From positions 62,001-126,000 of the forward strand of contig OZ025833.1 in the NCBI GenBank assembly GCA_964019425.1: 64,000 nucleotides of DNA, read 5' to 3'. Below are positions 9,001-18,346 of this stretch, one piece after another (the stretch's first letter is position 1; each line of letters opens with the position of its first letter). The notes below the pieces were generated by a model. It was not told where the DNA came from and did no database searches. It was given only the letters and a program-made list of their open reading frames with translations. This DNA is from Flectonema sp. DT1601 (Eukaryota > Euglenozoa > Diplonemea > Diplonemida > Diplonemidae). The translations under genes and the position numbers were made by a program.

Positions 9001-10685
9001 AATGAATCTCTTTCAGCTTTGAGACTTTCTATTAATATCTGATTGTCTTCTGACTGATGAAGTTTTCGATTAGTCTTTCGTAGTTCTGTTACTTCATCAG
9101 TGAGGAGGTCACGTTCTGATTCTAACTTTATTATTATTTTATTCTTCTGATCAGCTGGAGAGCTGTTTTCGTATTCTGAGATGAGTTGACTTTTCTCAGT
9201 CACTTCCTGAAGTAATTGTGAGATCTTCTTGTCAGAAGCGATCGTTTTAAATGAAAATTCAGCTTCGAGATTATGAAGAGCCTCCTCAATTTGGTTACGT
9301 TCTTCCGTAACGTTCGCTATCGTTGTACTGTTTTGTGTTTGCGACAGTCTTCTTCTGAGGTCAGATAATTCTTCTTTTGCGTCATCAGCTTCATCTTGTA
9401 CTGTTGCCAATTCACTTTTTAGTAATAATAATTCTGTACTGTTTTGGTCTTTAATTGGAATTATGTCTCGCAGACCTTGAATTTCATCCTCGAGTGCTGT
9501 AATGTTCGACTCCTGTTGCTGTTTTAAATCTTCGTTTTCACTTTGTAATTGTCGTAAGCGACGCTTAAGTTCGATTCTCTCTGCGGCGTCAACACTTGAG
9601 ATGGTTGTTCTCTCTGTTAGTCTTTGAGGTGTACCGTTGTTTCTTCGCAGTATTGTTAGCTCTTCACGCAAGTCAGATACTACAATAGAATGTCTCTGTT
9701 TCAGAGACTCGTTTTCGTCTCTCAGTTGCCGCAATTGGTGACGCGTTTCTGGTGTCGCAGAATTTATTTTTGAAGTAGAAACTGGTGTGACTTCCAACTG
9801 GTTGTCTGGAATATACTTTCGAGGAGTGCTGTTCTTTCTAAGAGTTGAGACCTCATCACGTAGTTCAGAAATAACTACCGAGTTTCTATGTTTTAGTGAC
9901 TCGTTTTGTCTCTGAAGTTGTCGAACTATTTCATTTAAATGTTCGACTTCCGAAGAAGAGTCAGGTGACCCTCTGCGAACTTGAAGTTGCTTTACTTCGC
10001 TTTCGAGGTTGTTAATAATCTTCTTCAACTCAGAAACCTCTGCCCTGTTCCTGCCAACAGATTGCGGAATTTGTTCAGAGCCGTCAGATAAGATCGCATT
10101 AGGAGTTGAGGAATAATATTTCTTAGTCTTCGGAGTATGTAAACTGTGTAATGACTCGTCGTTCTCATTCAGGTCTGTCAGGGCAGACTTACCCCTGGCT
10201 GGTGTTACTGATGAGGGAGTTCTGTTACGCAGCGTTGCTATTTCGTCGCGTAGTTCGGAAACAACAATTTGATATCTGTTTTTAAAATTATTATACTCCT
10301 CAGATACCTCAATCAGTTGTTCTTTCGTATGGCTGAGTTCTGAAAGCAGCGCTGAGTTCACACTCGTCAGGTCGCTGGTGTGAAGTGTCGCCAACTCGCT
10401 GTGAAGTTCAATTCGCTCATCGACGGCGGACGTGTACTCATTTCGAAGTTGCTGAAGTTCGGAATTTGTGGATCGGATGGTTCGCAACTCGTTGCGTAAG
10501 TTTTTGCAATTTCTGCATCCCCCACATCCCGAACCTAAAGATGACGGTGTACAGACTTCTATTCCTTCTTCTAACTTACTTTCTAATTGAACCACCTCAT
10601 CCCAAGTGTCTGAACTCTCAATAGCACTCGCTGCTAACTTCGTACGCAGCTCTGTGACTACCGATCGACCGTAGTCGTCGGACAT
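6042..10685 (-). CDS. Large coiled-coil protein with repeated 'SELRDE' units
   Basis: A 1547-residue, almost entirely coiled-coil protein, rich in Glu, Gln, Leu, Asn and Ser. A short Cys cluster, CGGCRNCKNL, sits near residue 54. In the first third a unit recurs about every 90-110 residues: a heptad segment (ENESLKxRxS), then VVSELRDEL-type helix and a break with TP or SP (for example NSTPRKY, NNGTPQR). Five to six versions are visible. A second pair of near-identical 30-residue units (SLLEDAxxQIDELRxEN) lies around residues 960-1035. The protein resembles golgins, centrosomal or cytoskeletal linkers in composition, but no family-defining domain is visible. The 5' leader has a 52-nt GTAAGT...TTTCAG intron (10695-10746). 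Regular TP/SP breaks could be kinase sites (inference). A donor-like GTAAAC at the stop codon could change the last residues. Confidence 0.8.
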   Translation of the reverse strand: MSDDYGRSVVTELRTKLAASAIESSDTWDEVVQLESKLEEGIEVCTPSSLGSGCGGCRNCKNLRNELRTIRSTNSELQQLRNEYTSAVDERIELHSELATLHTSDLTSVNSALLSELSHTKEQLIEVSEEYNNFKNRYQIVVSELRDEIATLRNRTPSSVTPARGKSALTDLNENDESLHSLHTPKTKKYYSSTPNAILSDGSEQIPQSVGRNRAEVSELKKIINNLESEVKQLQVRRGSPDSSSEVEHLNEIVRQLQRQNESLKHRNSVVISELRDEVSTLRKNSTPRKYIPDNQLEVTPVSTSKINSATPETRHQLRQLRDENESLKQRHSIVVSDLREELTILRRNNGTPQRLTERTTISSVDAAERIELKRRLRQLQSENEDLKQQQESNITALEDEIQGLRDIIPIKDQNSTELLLLKSELATVQDEADDAKEELSDLRRRLSQTQNSTTIANVTEERNQIEEALHNLEAEFSFKTIASDKKISQLLQEVTEKSQLISEYENSSPADQKNKIIIKLESERDLLTDEVTELRKTNRKLHQSEDNQILIESLKAERDSLAAEVHKLTDNPKSSPSAKRVTELESRVAELFEQKDLEISRLLEENSAKGEQVRQLHTENGTLKRENTTRVTELETRVAELFEEKDSEIERLLRENEQIKQTNTNEQVTSPKLCLQEDRIIELEEELIRSEVRIEQQEQQISKQSTEIKTLSDKEIPQLHQVEELQKLVEQQHHHITNTDAQLEDNEKLISLGDKAVQENKNLMLSLEEAERQAADVEQQLSQLYQEKENVAATLRDENSHLRDAYNKLTTQCDSVVSELETELVSLRQNKSATPTDRTPVKENTPQYELIMSKVRQEISVLENKSPSACLRDEVARYEIIVEELENEIAALRVMDTPNKSTTMENENLRVANDSLKNKLSSLQHQYDTLLKENSDVSQQLQSTKQLYDELKTRISGDSLQNSLLEDAHNQIDELRIENAVLKEKITESDSQQEGKNGSSLNSLLEDAQGQIDELRMENALLKEKISRTENSNSDTAVISNFSECNSSKSKHKNLLFDSQHQTVTKRTTETTPDGYLTDGEDSLFDVISTTPKTTTNSPVSKRHNELVDEIYMLRRDNQSHVDKVFGLQSEVQILKRDNTELAKQLHNTLQQEDGGTDVTLLSLQSENESLKRKLSIQKENNICIQQLEYERDSLKTTLCQLEEKQQSNVEYEKRSAQLKVRYESLKKDNLLLVEEVNNFKSEISELQQQSNVARKTHGGELLAVSQSNSVLEKRVGILSQENANLSDMVTKLQSEANDDKMKNLTNTISKLQTQLNSTKRELESATQQIETLKGGLNRFTEEAAQTGIEFCNLQRINGNITTQLEVTSEENHTLKRTIKDLQSNLEDNSKLSDENKKLKLTQDEHISDCKKAMEDAILLSTEVGRLRDIEVRYEKIASSLTAEKESSNVLRQEFDSCESEIRTQLKSVETLKYENTKLVSENEKLQQKLSTATASEYGEEVEVMRETNAVLGKEVATLTKEVLVLRKSHQTMTARETIKSEVPCP

Positions 10686-10694
10686 GTTATTTAC

Positions 10695-10746
10695 CTGAAA
10701 TGGAATAAGTAATTCTTCACATTATTTACAATTAATAAACACTTAC
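10695..10746 (-). other. 5'-leader intron or trans-splice acceptor of the 1547-residue coiled-coil gene
   Basis: On the minus strand a GTAAGT donor at 10746 and a TTATTCCATTTCAG acceptor ending at 10695 bound a 52-nt segment. The acceptor is 9 nt before the ATG. Both ends fit a spliceosomal intron; the AG could instead receive a spliced leader. Confidence 0.5.
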
Positions 10747-10887
10747 TTGAGTTACTTTCTAATGACATTCATCCCTCGTGTGTAAACCTGTTATTGAAAC
10801 TGATGTCATACGACCAGAAGGTGATGTTAGTTTAATGAGAGATATAGAAGGTAGAAGATGAGAAGGTAATAAGGGAACCTGACGGTG

Positions 10888-13173
10888 CTACTCATCTTGC
10901 GGGCACAAGTTGCGTAAGTCTGGTTTACGAAATCGATTACCAACGGGAAGTGAAGACATCGATAACGATGGGGCTACTGAAGGCCTGCCGTGGGCACAGT
11001 GGAAAGGATCCCTTGCGCAAGACAGCGATGTGATGAGTTTCGTTGAGCAATCTTTCGAAAGTGGAGTCCCAAACATGATGGCTGAGCGGCAAGCTTTTGA
11101 TGCCAACAGTTTCTCAAAAACTGAAGGAACGAGGGACGGAGAGCCTCCAGCTGCTGATAATTCCTCAGCTGACTGGACAAGTGAGTCAGCAGATACTTCG
11201 ACTACTCGCGGTGCTGCACACCATTCTGGGAAGTGGAATTCAGGAATTCCCCGAATGTGAATCGAATTTTCCTTCGAATCGAAAGACCAGCCCAAGCGGG
11301 TCAGAACTTGCTCGTTATTTAAAATTACTTCCCGCTGATGAAGTGAAACCTTTACAGTCTTCTGAGTGTTGGAAGTACGAACCAGTTGCTTGCTGGTGTA
11401 CAGATGCTGAAGTTTCTCGAGAGAAAGTCTTTCATCTGCTGCATGTTGATCAACAAAGTAGATGTAAGAATTAGTCTTCGCTACTAAGAATTGATTATGT
11501 GATTGCCCAATAAATATCATTCCCTCAACGTCCCGCCTCCTTGTTGACACGCCCTCGTTCTGAGTGCCATTTCCTCTCTCTGGTACAGGTTGCTGTATAC
11601 GAGCAGTTCTATACCTGTCAGCTGTATAACTACAGAAACCAACTAGACAATCATCTGAACTCTTCGGAACTTCTGAAATAGATAACGCCTCCTTCAGTTG
11701 TTGAATAGAAGGCCGTTTGACTACTTTCTCGGATCGTATTCTTTTGATGGGAGTAGAAAATTGAACTTTCTTCTTCATCATTGTAGGATTCATGGAAGCG
11801 GTCATCGAATCAGATTGCCCAGCCACTGTTATGATAGCCGACGGTTGTAGTCGAGACAAAGTACTTGTCTTCTCTTTCAATGTCGTGGTATTGTGACCTC
11901 CTTGAGGGTTACTCCAATCAGTTGCGGGAACAGTACTAACATTTGAAGACAGGTGACTACCTTCTCTTTGTTTTCCCAAACTCGACCAATCCATAACAGT
12001 AGACAGTTCTGATTGTTGTTTCTCGACTTGGTGTGAAGTACTTCTTGAAATGGACTGCTCACCACAGCCAAGGGATGAGTTCTGTGGTTGAGTATCTCTT
12101 CCCTTAACGTCTTGAGATGCTTCCTTTGAAGCCAATTGCAGCTGCTCTTGTCGATGCTGTTGCTGTTGCTTTTTATAATCAGCTTTTTCAACAGTACAAA
12201 CCCAAACATTCTCAACAAGACCAAGTGAAGTTGGTGGGTTGTAACCGATATCAAGTAAGTGTTTAGAAATAGATCTCGCGAAATCACAAACCAGATCGTC
12301 TGGTTTGTTGATGATCAACTGCATACCAATCTCAGGGACTCGAAATAGTTGTGTGCTTCCGTGATCTGATTCTACAGAAATCTTAAATATAAATGAATAG
12401 TAGAACTTGTAATCTCCTTTCTTCTTTGTTGCTTTCTGAACCAACATTCCCATTACGTCAGTAAGAAGTGGGTACTTACAAGGCCAGTTGTTTATTGAAA
12501 CTAGTTTTTCTGTTTGGTGACTTTGAGTCATGTACCAAACAGTCCCTCTTATGGAATACTTTGAATTAGTGACGTCTAGAGTTCGAGTAAGTTCAAGAGA
12601 GTGATCATCATAAAGGAGTTCCTTACTAAGAGGGACGTCGTTGAAGTAAATAACGACCTCTGATTTAACTGCTGTTGATATTGATCTCAGCCTAGTAAGT
12701 AGTTTTGATTCAACTGTTCTCTGTGGTATACAATCCATTCGTGTTCTCCGTACGGGGTATTTTTCACATAAATTATTAACAACAACAACAGTTCCAACTG
12801 ACATGGGCACCTCTGATATCGATCCATGTTGTGTTCCGATAATACTCTTTAAGAGACCAACGTATTGATACCTAACTCTTGATGTTATTATTATTGACTT
12901 GCTACTTGAAACTAATGATGATAATGATTCTCCTTGATGATTATCTTTTGATGTGTAGTATCGCTCTCCTATATAATTCATTCCTTCTGGTGAGACTCCA
13001 TTGCCGTTGTCAGATACCTCGAAGGACCTCTTTCCTAATAGTCTTATGCGGATAGCCTTTGCCCCGCCTTCGACGCTATTCCTCACCACCTCTTCGATTG
13101 CGTCAGGAAGTTCAAAAATCGTTACAGCAGCACGGAGGTCTTCCACATCCTCATTTTTGATTTTGCGAATCAT
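10888..13173 (-). CDS. MLH3: MutL homologue, MLH3-type mismatch-repair ATPase/endonuclease
   Basis: A 761-residue MutL protein acting in DNA mismatch repair and, for MLH3, meiotic crossover resolution with MLH1. The start at 13173 was chosen because MIRKI aligns with the start of MLH3 proteins (MIKCL) and follows an ACAAACAG acceptor by 11 nt; an upstream in-frame ATG at 13209 would add 12 residues. The GHKL ATPase fold shows the Asn-containing helix (EEVVRNSVEGGA), DNGNG and a YTSK...GESL lid region. The C-terminal endonuclease core has DQHAADERLSLE, an exact DQHA(X)2E(X)4E match, ACRSAIMFG, and CAHGRP fitting the CxHxxP metal motif. A long low-complexity Gln/Ser linker (about 340-530) joins the two halves. 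The protein is about half the length of human MLH3 but keeps all catalytic motifs. PMS2 is the main alternative. Confidence 0.85.
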   Translation of the reverse strand: MIRKIKNEDVEDLRAAVTIFELPDAIEEVVRNSVEGGAKAIRIRLLGKRSFEVSDNGNGVSPEGMNYIGERYYTSKDNHQGESLSSLVSSSKSIIITSRVRYQYVGLLKSIIGTQHGSISEVPMSVGTVVVVNNLCEKYPVRRTRMDCIPQRTVESKLLTRLRSISTAVKSEVVIYFNDVPLSKELLYDDHSLELTRTLDVTNSKYSIRGTVWYMTQSHQTEKLVSINNWPCKYPLLTDVMGMLVQKATKKKGDYKFYYSFIFKISVESDHGSTQLFRVPEIGMQLIINKPDDLVCDFARSISKHLLDIGYNPPTSLGLVENVWVCTVEKADYKKQQQQHRQEQLQLASKEASQDVKGRDTQPQNSSLGCGEQSISRSTSHQVEKQQSELSTVMDWSSLGKQREGSHLSSNVSTVPATDWSNPQGGHNTTTLKEKTSTLSRLQPSAIITVAGQSDSMTASMNPTMMKKKVQFSTPIKRIRSEKVVKRPSIQQLKEALSISEVPKSSDDCLVGFCSYTADRYRTARIQQPVPERGNGTQNEGVSTRRRDVEGMIFIGQSHNQFLVAKTNSYIYFVDQHAADERLSLEKLQHLYTSKQLVRTSNTQKTVKVSLHQREVILNNEQVLTRLGWSFDSKENSIHIRGIPEFHFPEWCAAPRVVEVSADSLVQSAEELSAAGGSPSLVPSVFEKLLASKACRSAIMFGTPLSKDCSTKLITSLSCARDPFHCAHGRPSVAPSLSMSSLPVGNRFRKPDLRNLCPQDE

Positions 13174-13317
13174 ATTCTCCGCACCTGTTTGTAAGAAATA
13201 GAACGACATTCAACACATCCCTGTTGGGATACCCGCCTGTCATGTTCTGTTGTACCCAAAGCTCTCTATGATGAGCGCTAAGGATGCCCGGCCTGTAATA
13301 AGTAAGTAATTTCAGAA

Positions 13318-13800
13318 TAGTATGGGATACTGAGAATAAATAATAAAGCACAAAAGGGATATTACTCTTTTCAAAGAAACAACGACATTCCATTCCATTG
13401 TTCCCCCGCAATACGTCCCTCACTTCATTCATCTGGGTGTTTGTACTGTACCTTTGAGTGAAGAAAATGAGCTGTAAAGCCCATAGTGAGCGCCTCAAAA
13501 AAAACAAAAAAAAAAAAATAAAAATAACGTCTATGTGTGATAAATTTTATTTTTTTTTTAACATTAGTGAGTGTTAGCTGTAGGTCCGAAAACAACAGGG
13601 AAGAGAAACTAGCTAAAAGGATAATTTCTGAATTTCATAACTTTCCGAAAACAGAGTCCTGGGTTGTGGACTTGTTACGGATCACATTTGACTAAACAAC
13701 AGCAGACAAAAACAATGAAAACTACCACCGAATTGCAGCTGAGTGAAATCAACCAGCAACTGGTTAGGGTACGGTTTGAGTTTCGAAAAAAAAAGAAATG
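13318..13800. repeat. Downstream flank of P450 unit, copy A (duplicate of 15955-16445)
   Basis: About 140 bp from 13320 are nearly identical to 15957-16098. The similarity continues with small gaps through the stretch containing CAACAGGGAAGAGAAA and the segment up to about 13800. It marks the 3' flank of a tandem duplication that also contains the P450 genes. Copy A lacks a short segment of copy B (about 16100-16200) and carries longer A and T runs. Confidence 0.85.
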
Positions 13801-14487
13801 CAAAGTATACATCACGGGAGTGAATCTTTGACACAATGTCAAAAAACAGCAACAGCGTTAAGGGGAATTAATACAAAAATTAATATCAAGTACTTGACTG
13901 GGAAAAAAAAAAAAAAAAAAAAAAAAAATTGTAGTTATTAATCAAGAATCATTAGTCAGCAAATCCATCAGACCCAAGTATCAGTTATAGAGGAATCTAA
14001 CTGGTTAAGAATGTCACTTCATCACAGCGTTGGCGAGTGGCATAATGCTTCTGTCCCTACCTACCATCTGGCGGAACAGCAGTCAAGGGAACGGACTTCA
14101 AACTATTCAGCGACTCCGTTGAGTTTGACTCTAGTCTGACTTTGTGCAGTGACATAGGGGGTGTAGATCGAAAACAAACGATGTGGGGTGGCGTGATTGG
14201 AGTAATAAAAAACACATCTTTTTCTATTCTATAAAACACATTGCTTCTCATTAAATAATCACGTGTGTCACATTCCTTCATTATCACCCAGAAAAAGAAA
14301 AGGATTTGGTATCTTGTCCCAAAATATTGTACAACAGGTTTCGAAAAGCTGAAAGTAAATAATTTGCCTTGACTTTTTACCGATGATGTGATTTTTTTTT
14401 ATAGTTCGAAATTGAATTAAATAGAGCGGAGGAGATACGTTGAGCAAAAGATCAACGAAACACGTGAGGAAAAAGTATTGGTGTAGG
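13801..14487. other. Intergenic 3' region of first P450 copy
   Basis: AT-rich, with a 25-bp A run at 13903. The last 180 bp resemble the 16545-16764 region before the second P450 stop codon, but are diverged. The middle (about 13840-14300) has no counterpart in the second unit, so it was inserted in one copy or lost from the other. I see no convincing gene in it. Confidence 0.5.
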
Positions 14488-15948
14488 CTACTTTCTCTCA
14501 ACCTCAACCATGAGACCATCGCTGAACATCAGAACTGGTGAAAAACATCTTTTCAGTTCCTGTTCAGGTACTAACCTAAGCTTGAACTCTGATAACAAAG
14601 AAGAAATAATAGTCAAAGCTTCAACTGCAGCCATATGGCGTCCAAGACAGATTCGAGGACCCATGTTGAATTGCGGATAGTGAAACTGTTCATAAGGTTT
14701 GCATGTTCCATCTTCATTCAACCATCTCGAAGGTTTAAATGCGTTAGGATCAGGATACAGTTTAGGGTTTCTAGTAAAAGCATAAGGGTGGAAGGCTAGT
14801 TGAACACCAGCAGGAACTACAGTTCCAGATGGAAGGACGTCTTTTTCTACTGAGGTTTTGGCATCCAAAGGAACAGAAGGATGAAGTCTGAGAGTCTCCT
14901 GAAACACAGCTCTCAGATAGTGCATGTTATTTACGGTATCAACTTCTTTAATTTCATTAACAACGCGATCCATACACTCCGGGTGTTTCAACAACTCCAA
15001 AACCATGCTAGTTGATGCTGATGCTGTAGTGTCCCTCCCGGCGATCATGAAGTTCAAAATGATGTCTCGCAAGTCACTCGCCGTGTAAGTGTTTCCATCA
15101 ATCTCACACTGCGTGATGTGCATCGCCACAAGATTCTGTTCTGTTGACTCCCTGTCTGACATCTTCTCTTTGATAACTTCATACAGATAGCTGTCAATAA
15201 CTTTTAAGTGCTTCGTCAACGTTCCCTCAGTTTTTATATTTAGCAATCTGTGTATCTTCCAAAAAGGATTCACAAACCTCGTAGTACAAATCATCTGAGA
15301 ATCATCAAAACTCTTTTGGAACAGCAGGTCCTTCTCATTGCCACCGAGGGAGTTCACAGCACGACCAAAGGCGATTTCATTGATTGAGTCGAAGGTGTAA
15401 CAGTACATAAGTTTTTGTATGTCACAAACCGTTTTCTCATCAGCGTGGGTTCCTACTCGTGCACAAACCTTATCCGCATTGCGAACAAAGACGGTTTCCA
15501 TGAAGTCCAACTGTGACTTGGTGAACATGTGAGAAGCCATTGTTCTCTGTTGTTTCCAAATAGACCCATCGCTGTTGAAGATACCGTCACCAAGAAGTTC
15601 TTGAAATCTATCTTTTCTTTTTCCGTGAGTGTAGTTCTCAGCATTCTTGTGAAAGGCATGCTTCACATCTTCTGGGTCGGTGATGATCAGCTGCGTATTT
15701 AATGGTGTGCTCCATGCCCAAGGTTTCCAGTCGTGGGATTCGCACGTCTTAACCATCCAATCGTAGATTGTTCCATCCTTTCCCTTTTTGAACAAGTGAC
15801 TCACAATTCCAAAGAAAAACTTATGCTGCACATCTTTCGGTACATTCAGTCCAACTCTTTCAGCCTCTCTGGCATTGTGTAATCGGAATATAAAGACCAG
15901 CATATAAAGTACAGCTGATCCCAATAATGGGAATAATAGAGAAATCAT
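14488..15948 (-). CDS. Cytochrome P450, tandem copy 1
   Basis: A 486-residue microsomal-type P450 mono-oxygenase. An N-terminal membrane anchor occupies residues 1-22. The I-helix motif is AGRDTTAS, the K-helix ETLR fits ExxR, and the heme-binding loop FNMGPRICLGR places the axial Cys near residue 434. AGRDTTA and GPRICLGR are typical of the CYP86/CYP4-like clan of fatty-acid and hydrocarbon hydroxylases, so a lipophilic substrate is likely (inference). The start at 15948 is preferred: it matches the sister gene's start and lies 12 nt after a TTTATTCTCAG acceptor. An in-frame ATG at 16029 lies inside duplicated downstream DNA of the neighbouring unit and would hide the anchor. The gene is nearly identical to the copy at 16765-18219 except in defined patches. 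Confidence 0.93.
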   Translation of the reverse strand: MISLLFPLLGSAVLYMLVFIFRLHNAREAERVGLNVPKDVQHKFFFGIVSHLFKKGKDGTIYDWMVKTCESHDWKPWAWSTPLNTQLIITDPEDVKHAFHKNAENYTHGKRKDRFQELLGDGIFNSDGSIWKQQRTMASHMFTKSQLDFMETVFVRNADKVCARVGTHADEKTVCDIQKLMYCYTFDSINEIAFGRAVNSLGGNEKDLLFQKSFDDSQMICTTRFVNPFWKIHRLLNIKTEGTLTKHLKVIDSYLYEVIKEKMSDRESTEQNLVAMHITQCEIDGNTYTASDLRDIILNFMIAGRDTTASASTSMVLELLKHPECMDRVVNEIKEVDTVNNMHYLRAVFQETLRLHPSVPLDAKTSVEKDVLPSGTVVPAGVQLAFHPYAFTRNPKLYPDPNAFKPSRWLNEDGTCKPYEQFHYPQFNMGPRICLGRHMAAVEALTIISSLLSEFKLRLVPEQELKRCFSPVLMFSDGLMVEVERK

Positions 15949-15954
15949 TTTATT

Positions 15955-16445
15955 GGGATACTGAGAATAAATAATAAAGCACAAAAGGGATATTACTCTT
16001 TTCAAAGAAACAACGTCATTCCATTCCATTGTTCCCCCGCAATACGTCCCTCACTTCATTCATCTGGGTGTTTGTACTGTACCTTTGAGTGAAGATAAAT
16101 TACCCAAAACACTTTACATTAATACTTGCCAGGCGCTTCAGGAAAGAGGCATCTCTCGTTAGAGGATTATTAAAGTGTGGAGCAATACCCCTGAACATGA
16201 GCGTCAAAATAACAAAAAAAATAACGTCTATGTGATAACTTTATTTTTTTTAACATTAGTGAGTGTTAGCTGAAGGTCAGAAAACAACAGGGAAGAGAAA
16301 GAGGTCTTGGAGCTGTGGACTTGTTACGGATCACATTTGACTCCACAACAGCAGACAAAAACAATGAAAACTACACCGAATTGCAGCTGAGTGAAATCAG
16401 CCAGCAACTGGTTAGGGTACGGTGTGAGTTTCGAAAAGAAATGTC
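15955..16445. repeat. Downstream flank of P450 unit, copy B (duplicate of 13318-13800)
   Basis: Direct repeat of 13318-13800, beginning only a few bases upstream of the first P450 start codon. The first P450 gene therefore takes its leader and splice acceptor from what is 3' flank in the other unit. The rest of the intergenic gap up to 16764 is AT-rich and shows no gene. Confidence 0.85.
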
Positions 16446-16764
16446 AGCTGCGTTTATCATTTAAGGGAGACGAAAAGAACCCGTGATGGGGAACAAAAGA
16501 CAAACATTTCGTCAAAAATGTGTCAAAAGAAAAAAAAAAAAAATCGGTCACTTGTCCCAATTTATGTTTCGATAAGTTGAAAGAAATATTTCGTCTCGAC
16601 TTTCCCTCATCGATAATGAGATTCGTTTTCCGATAATTATTTATTTATTAAATTAAAATCATTTTTTTCAACTTGAAATTGAATGACAGAGAGAGAGAAC
16701 GTTAGACTAAAAATCCACCAACAAAGTGGATAATAAAACACGTTAGAAAAAGTATTGGTGTAGG

Positions 16765-18219
16765 CTACTTTCTCTCAACCTCAACCATGAGACCATCGCT
16801 GAACATCAGAACTGGTGAAAAACATCTTTTCAGTTCCTGTTCAGGTACTAACCTAAGCTTGAACTCTGATAACAAAGAAGAAATAATAGTCAAAGCTTCA
16901 ACTGCAGCCATATGGCGTCCAAGACAGATTCGAGGACCCATGTTGAATTGCGGATAGTGAAACTGTTCATAAGGTTTGCATGTTCCATCTTCATTCAACC
17001 ATCTCGAAGGTTTGAATGCGTTAGGATCAGGATACAGTTTAGGGTTTCTAGTAAAAGCAACTGGATGAAAGGACAGCTGAACACCAGGTCTCACAATTGT
17101 ACCTGACGGAAGGACGTCTTTATTTGTCGTAGTTTTGGAATCCAAAGGAACAGAAGGATGAAGTCTGAGAGTCTCCTGAAACACAGCTCTCAGATAGTGC
17201 ATGTTATTTACGGTATCAACTTCTTTAATTTCATTAACAACGCGATCCATACACTCCGGGTGTTTCAACAACTCCAAAACCATGCTAGTTGATGCTGATG
17301 CTGTAGTGTCCCTCCCGGCGATCGTGAAGTTCAAAATAATGTCTCGCAAGTCACTCGCCGTGTAAGTGTTTCCATCAATCTCACACTGCGTGATGTGCAT
17401 CGTCACAAGATTCTGTTCTGTTGACTCCCTGTCTGACATCTTCTCTTTGATAACTTCATACAGATAGCTGTCAATAACTTTTAAGTGTTGTTTCATCTCT
17501 CTTTCAACTTTTATATTTAGCATTCTGTGTATCTTCCAAAAAGGATTCACAAACCTCAAAATGCAGACTTTTTGAGAATCATCAAAACTCTTTTGGAACA
17601 GCAGGTCCTTCTCATTGCCACCGAGGGAGTTCACAGCACGACCAAAGGCGATTTCATTGATTGAGTCGAAGGTGTAACAGTACATAAGCTTTTGTATGTC
17701 ACAAACTGTTTTCTCATCAGCGTGGGTTCCTACTCGTGCACAAACCTTATCCGCATTGCGAACAAAGACGGTTTCCATGAAGTCCAACTGTGACTTGGTG
17801 AACATGTGAGAAGCCATTGTTCTCTGTTGTTTCCAAATAGACCCATCGCTGTTGAAGATACCGTCACCAAGAAGTTCTTCAAACCTTTCTTTTCTTTTTC
17901 CGTGAGTGTAGTTCTCAGCATTCTTGTGAAAGGCATGCTTCACATCTTCTGGGTCGGTGATGATCAGCTGCGTAGACATTGGAGTGCTCCATGCCCAAGG
18001 TTTCCAGTCGTGGGATTCGCATGTTTTGATTACCCAATCGTATGCATCTCCATTCTTACTTAAAGTCAGAACTTCCATTGAGACTCCGAAGAAGAAACTG
18101 TGTGACACATTCTTCGGAACGGGGATTCCTTTTCTGTCTGCCTTCCTCGCATAGTGAACTCGGAATACCCACACCACCACGTAGAAGACAATTGCTCCTA
18201 TAATTGGAAACAATATCAT
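16765..18219 (-). CDS. Cytochrome P450, tandem copy 2
   Basis: A 484-residue P450, sister of the gene at 14488-15948. It has an N-terminal anchor (1-20), AGRDTTAS, ETLR and FNMGPRICLGR with the heme Cys near residue 432. Long blocks are identical to copy 1 even at silent sites, but four areas differ: residues 1-70; the segment KVCILRF to REMKQHL (copy 1 has MICTTRF to TLTKHL); the I-helix entry FTIAG versus FMIAG; and the 25 residues after the K-helix (DSKTTTNKD versus DAKTSVEKD). These coincide with the anchor and with classical substrate-recognition regions, so the two enzymes probably accept different substrates (inference). A CCACAAG acceptor-like site lies upstream. Confidence 0.93.
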   Translation of the reverse strand: MILFPIIGAIVFYVVVWVFRVHYARKADRKGIPVPKNVSHSFFFGVSMEVLTLSKNGDAYDWVIKTCESHDWKPWAWSTPMSTQLIITDPEDVKHAFHKNAENYTHGKRKERFEELLGDGIFNSDGSIWKQQRTMASHMFTKSQLDFMETVFVRNADKVCARVGTHADEKTVCDIQKLMYCYTFDSINEIAFGRAVNSLGGNEKDLLFQKSFDDSQKVCILRFVNPFWKIHRMLNIKVEREMKQHLKVIDSYLYEVIKEKMSDRESTEQNLVTMHITQCEIDGNTYTASDLRDIILNFTIAGRDTTASASTSMVLELLKHPECMDRVVNEIKEVDTVNNMHYLRAVFQETLRLHPSVPLDSKTTTNKDVLPSGTIVRPGVQLSFHPVAFTRNPKLYPDPNAFKPSRWLNEDGTCKPYEQFHYPQFNMGPRICLGRHMAAVEALTIISSLLSEFKLRLVPEQELKRCFSPVLMFSDGLMVEVERK

Positions 18220-18346
18220 TTTATGTGTTTAAATATATCTTGTGGAACAAGGGAAATAGATTTATTCTTTAAAACGTTTTTTAATTTGGTCTTACGTTAA
18301 CCCAATTTAGTTACAACTATCTCCTTGAAAAACATTTGTAACGACC

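Noticed and set aside
10888-13173. PMS2 rather than MLH3
   Set aside because: The entry segment MIRKI, spacing and C-terminal motif set fit MLH3 better, although PMS2 shares the endonuclease motif and cannot be fully excluded.
15949-16029. Longer N-terminus for P450 copy 1
   Set aside because: The extra codons come from duplicated flank DNA, contain the splice acceptor, and are absent from the sister protein.
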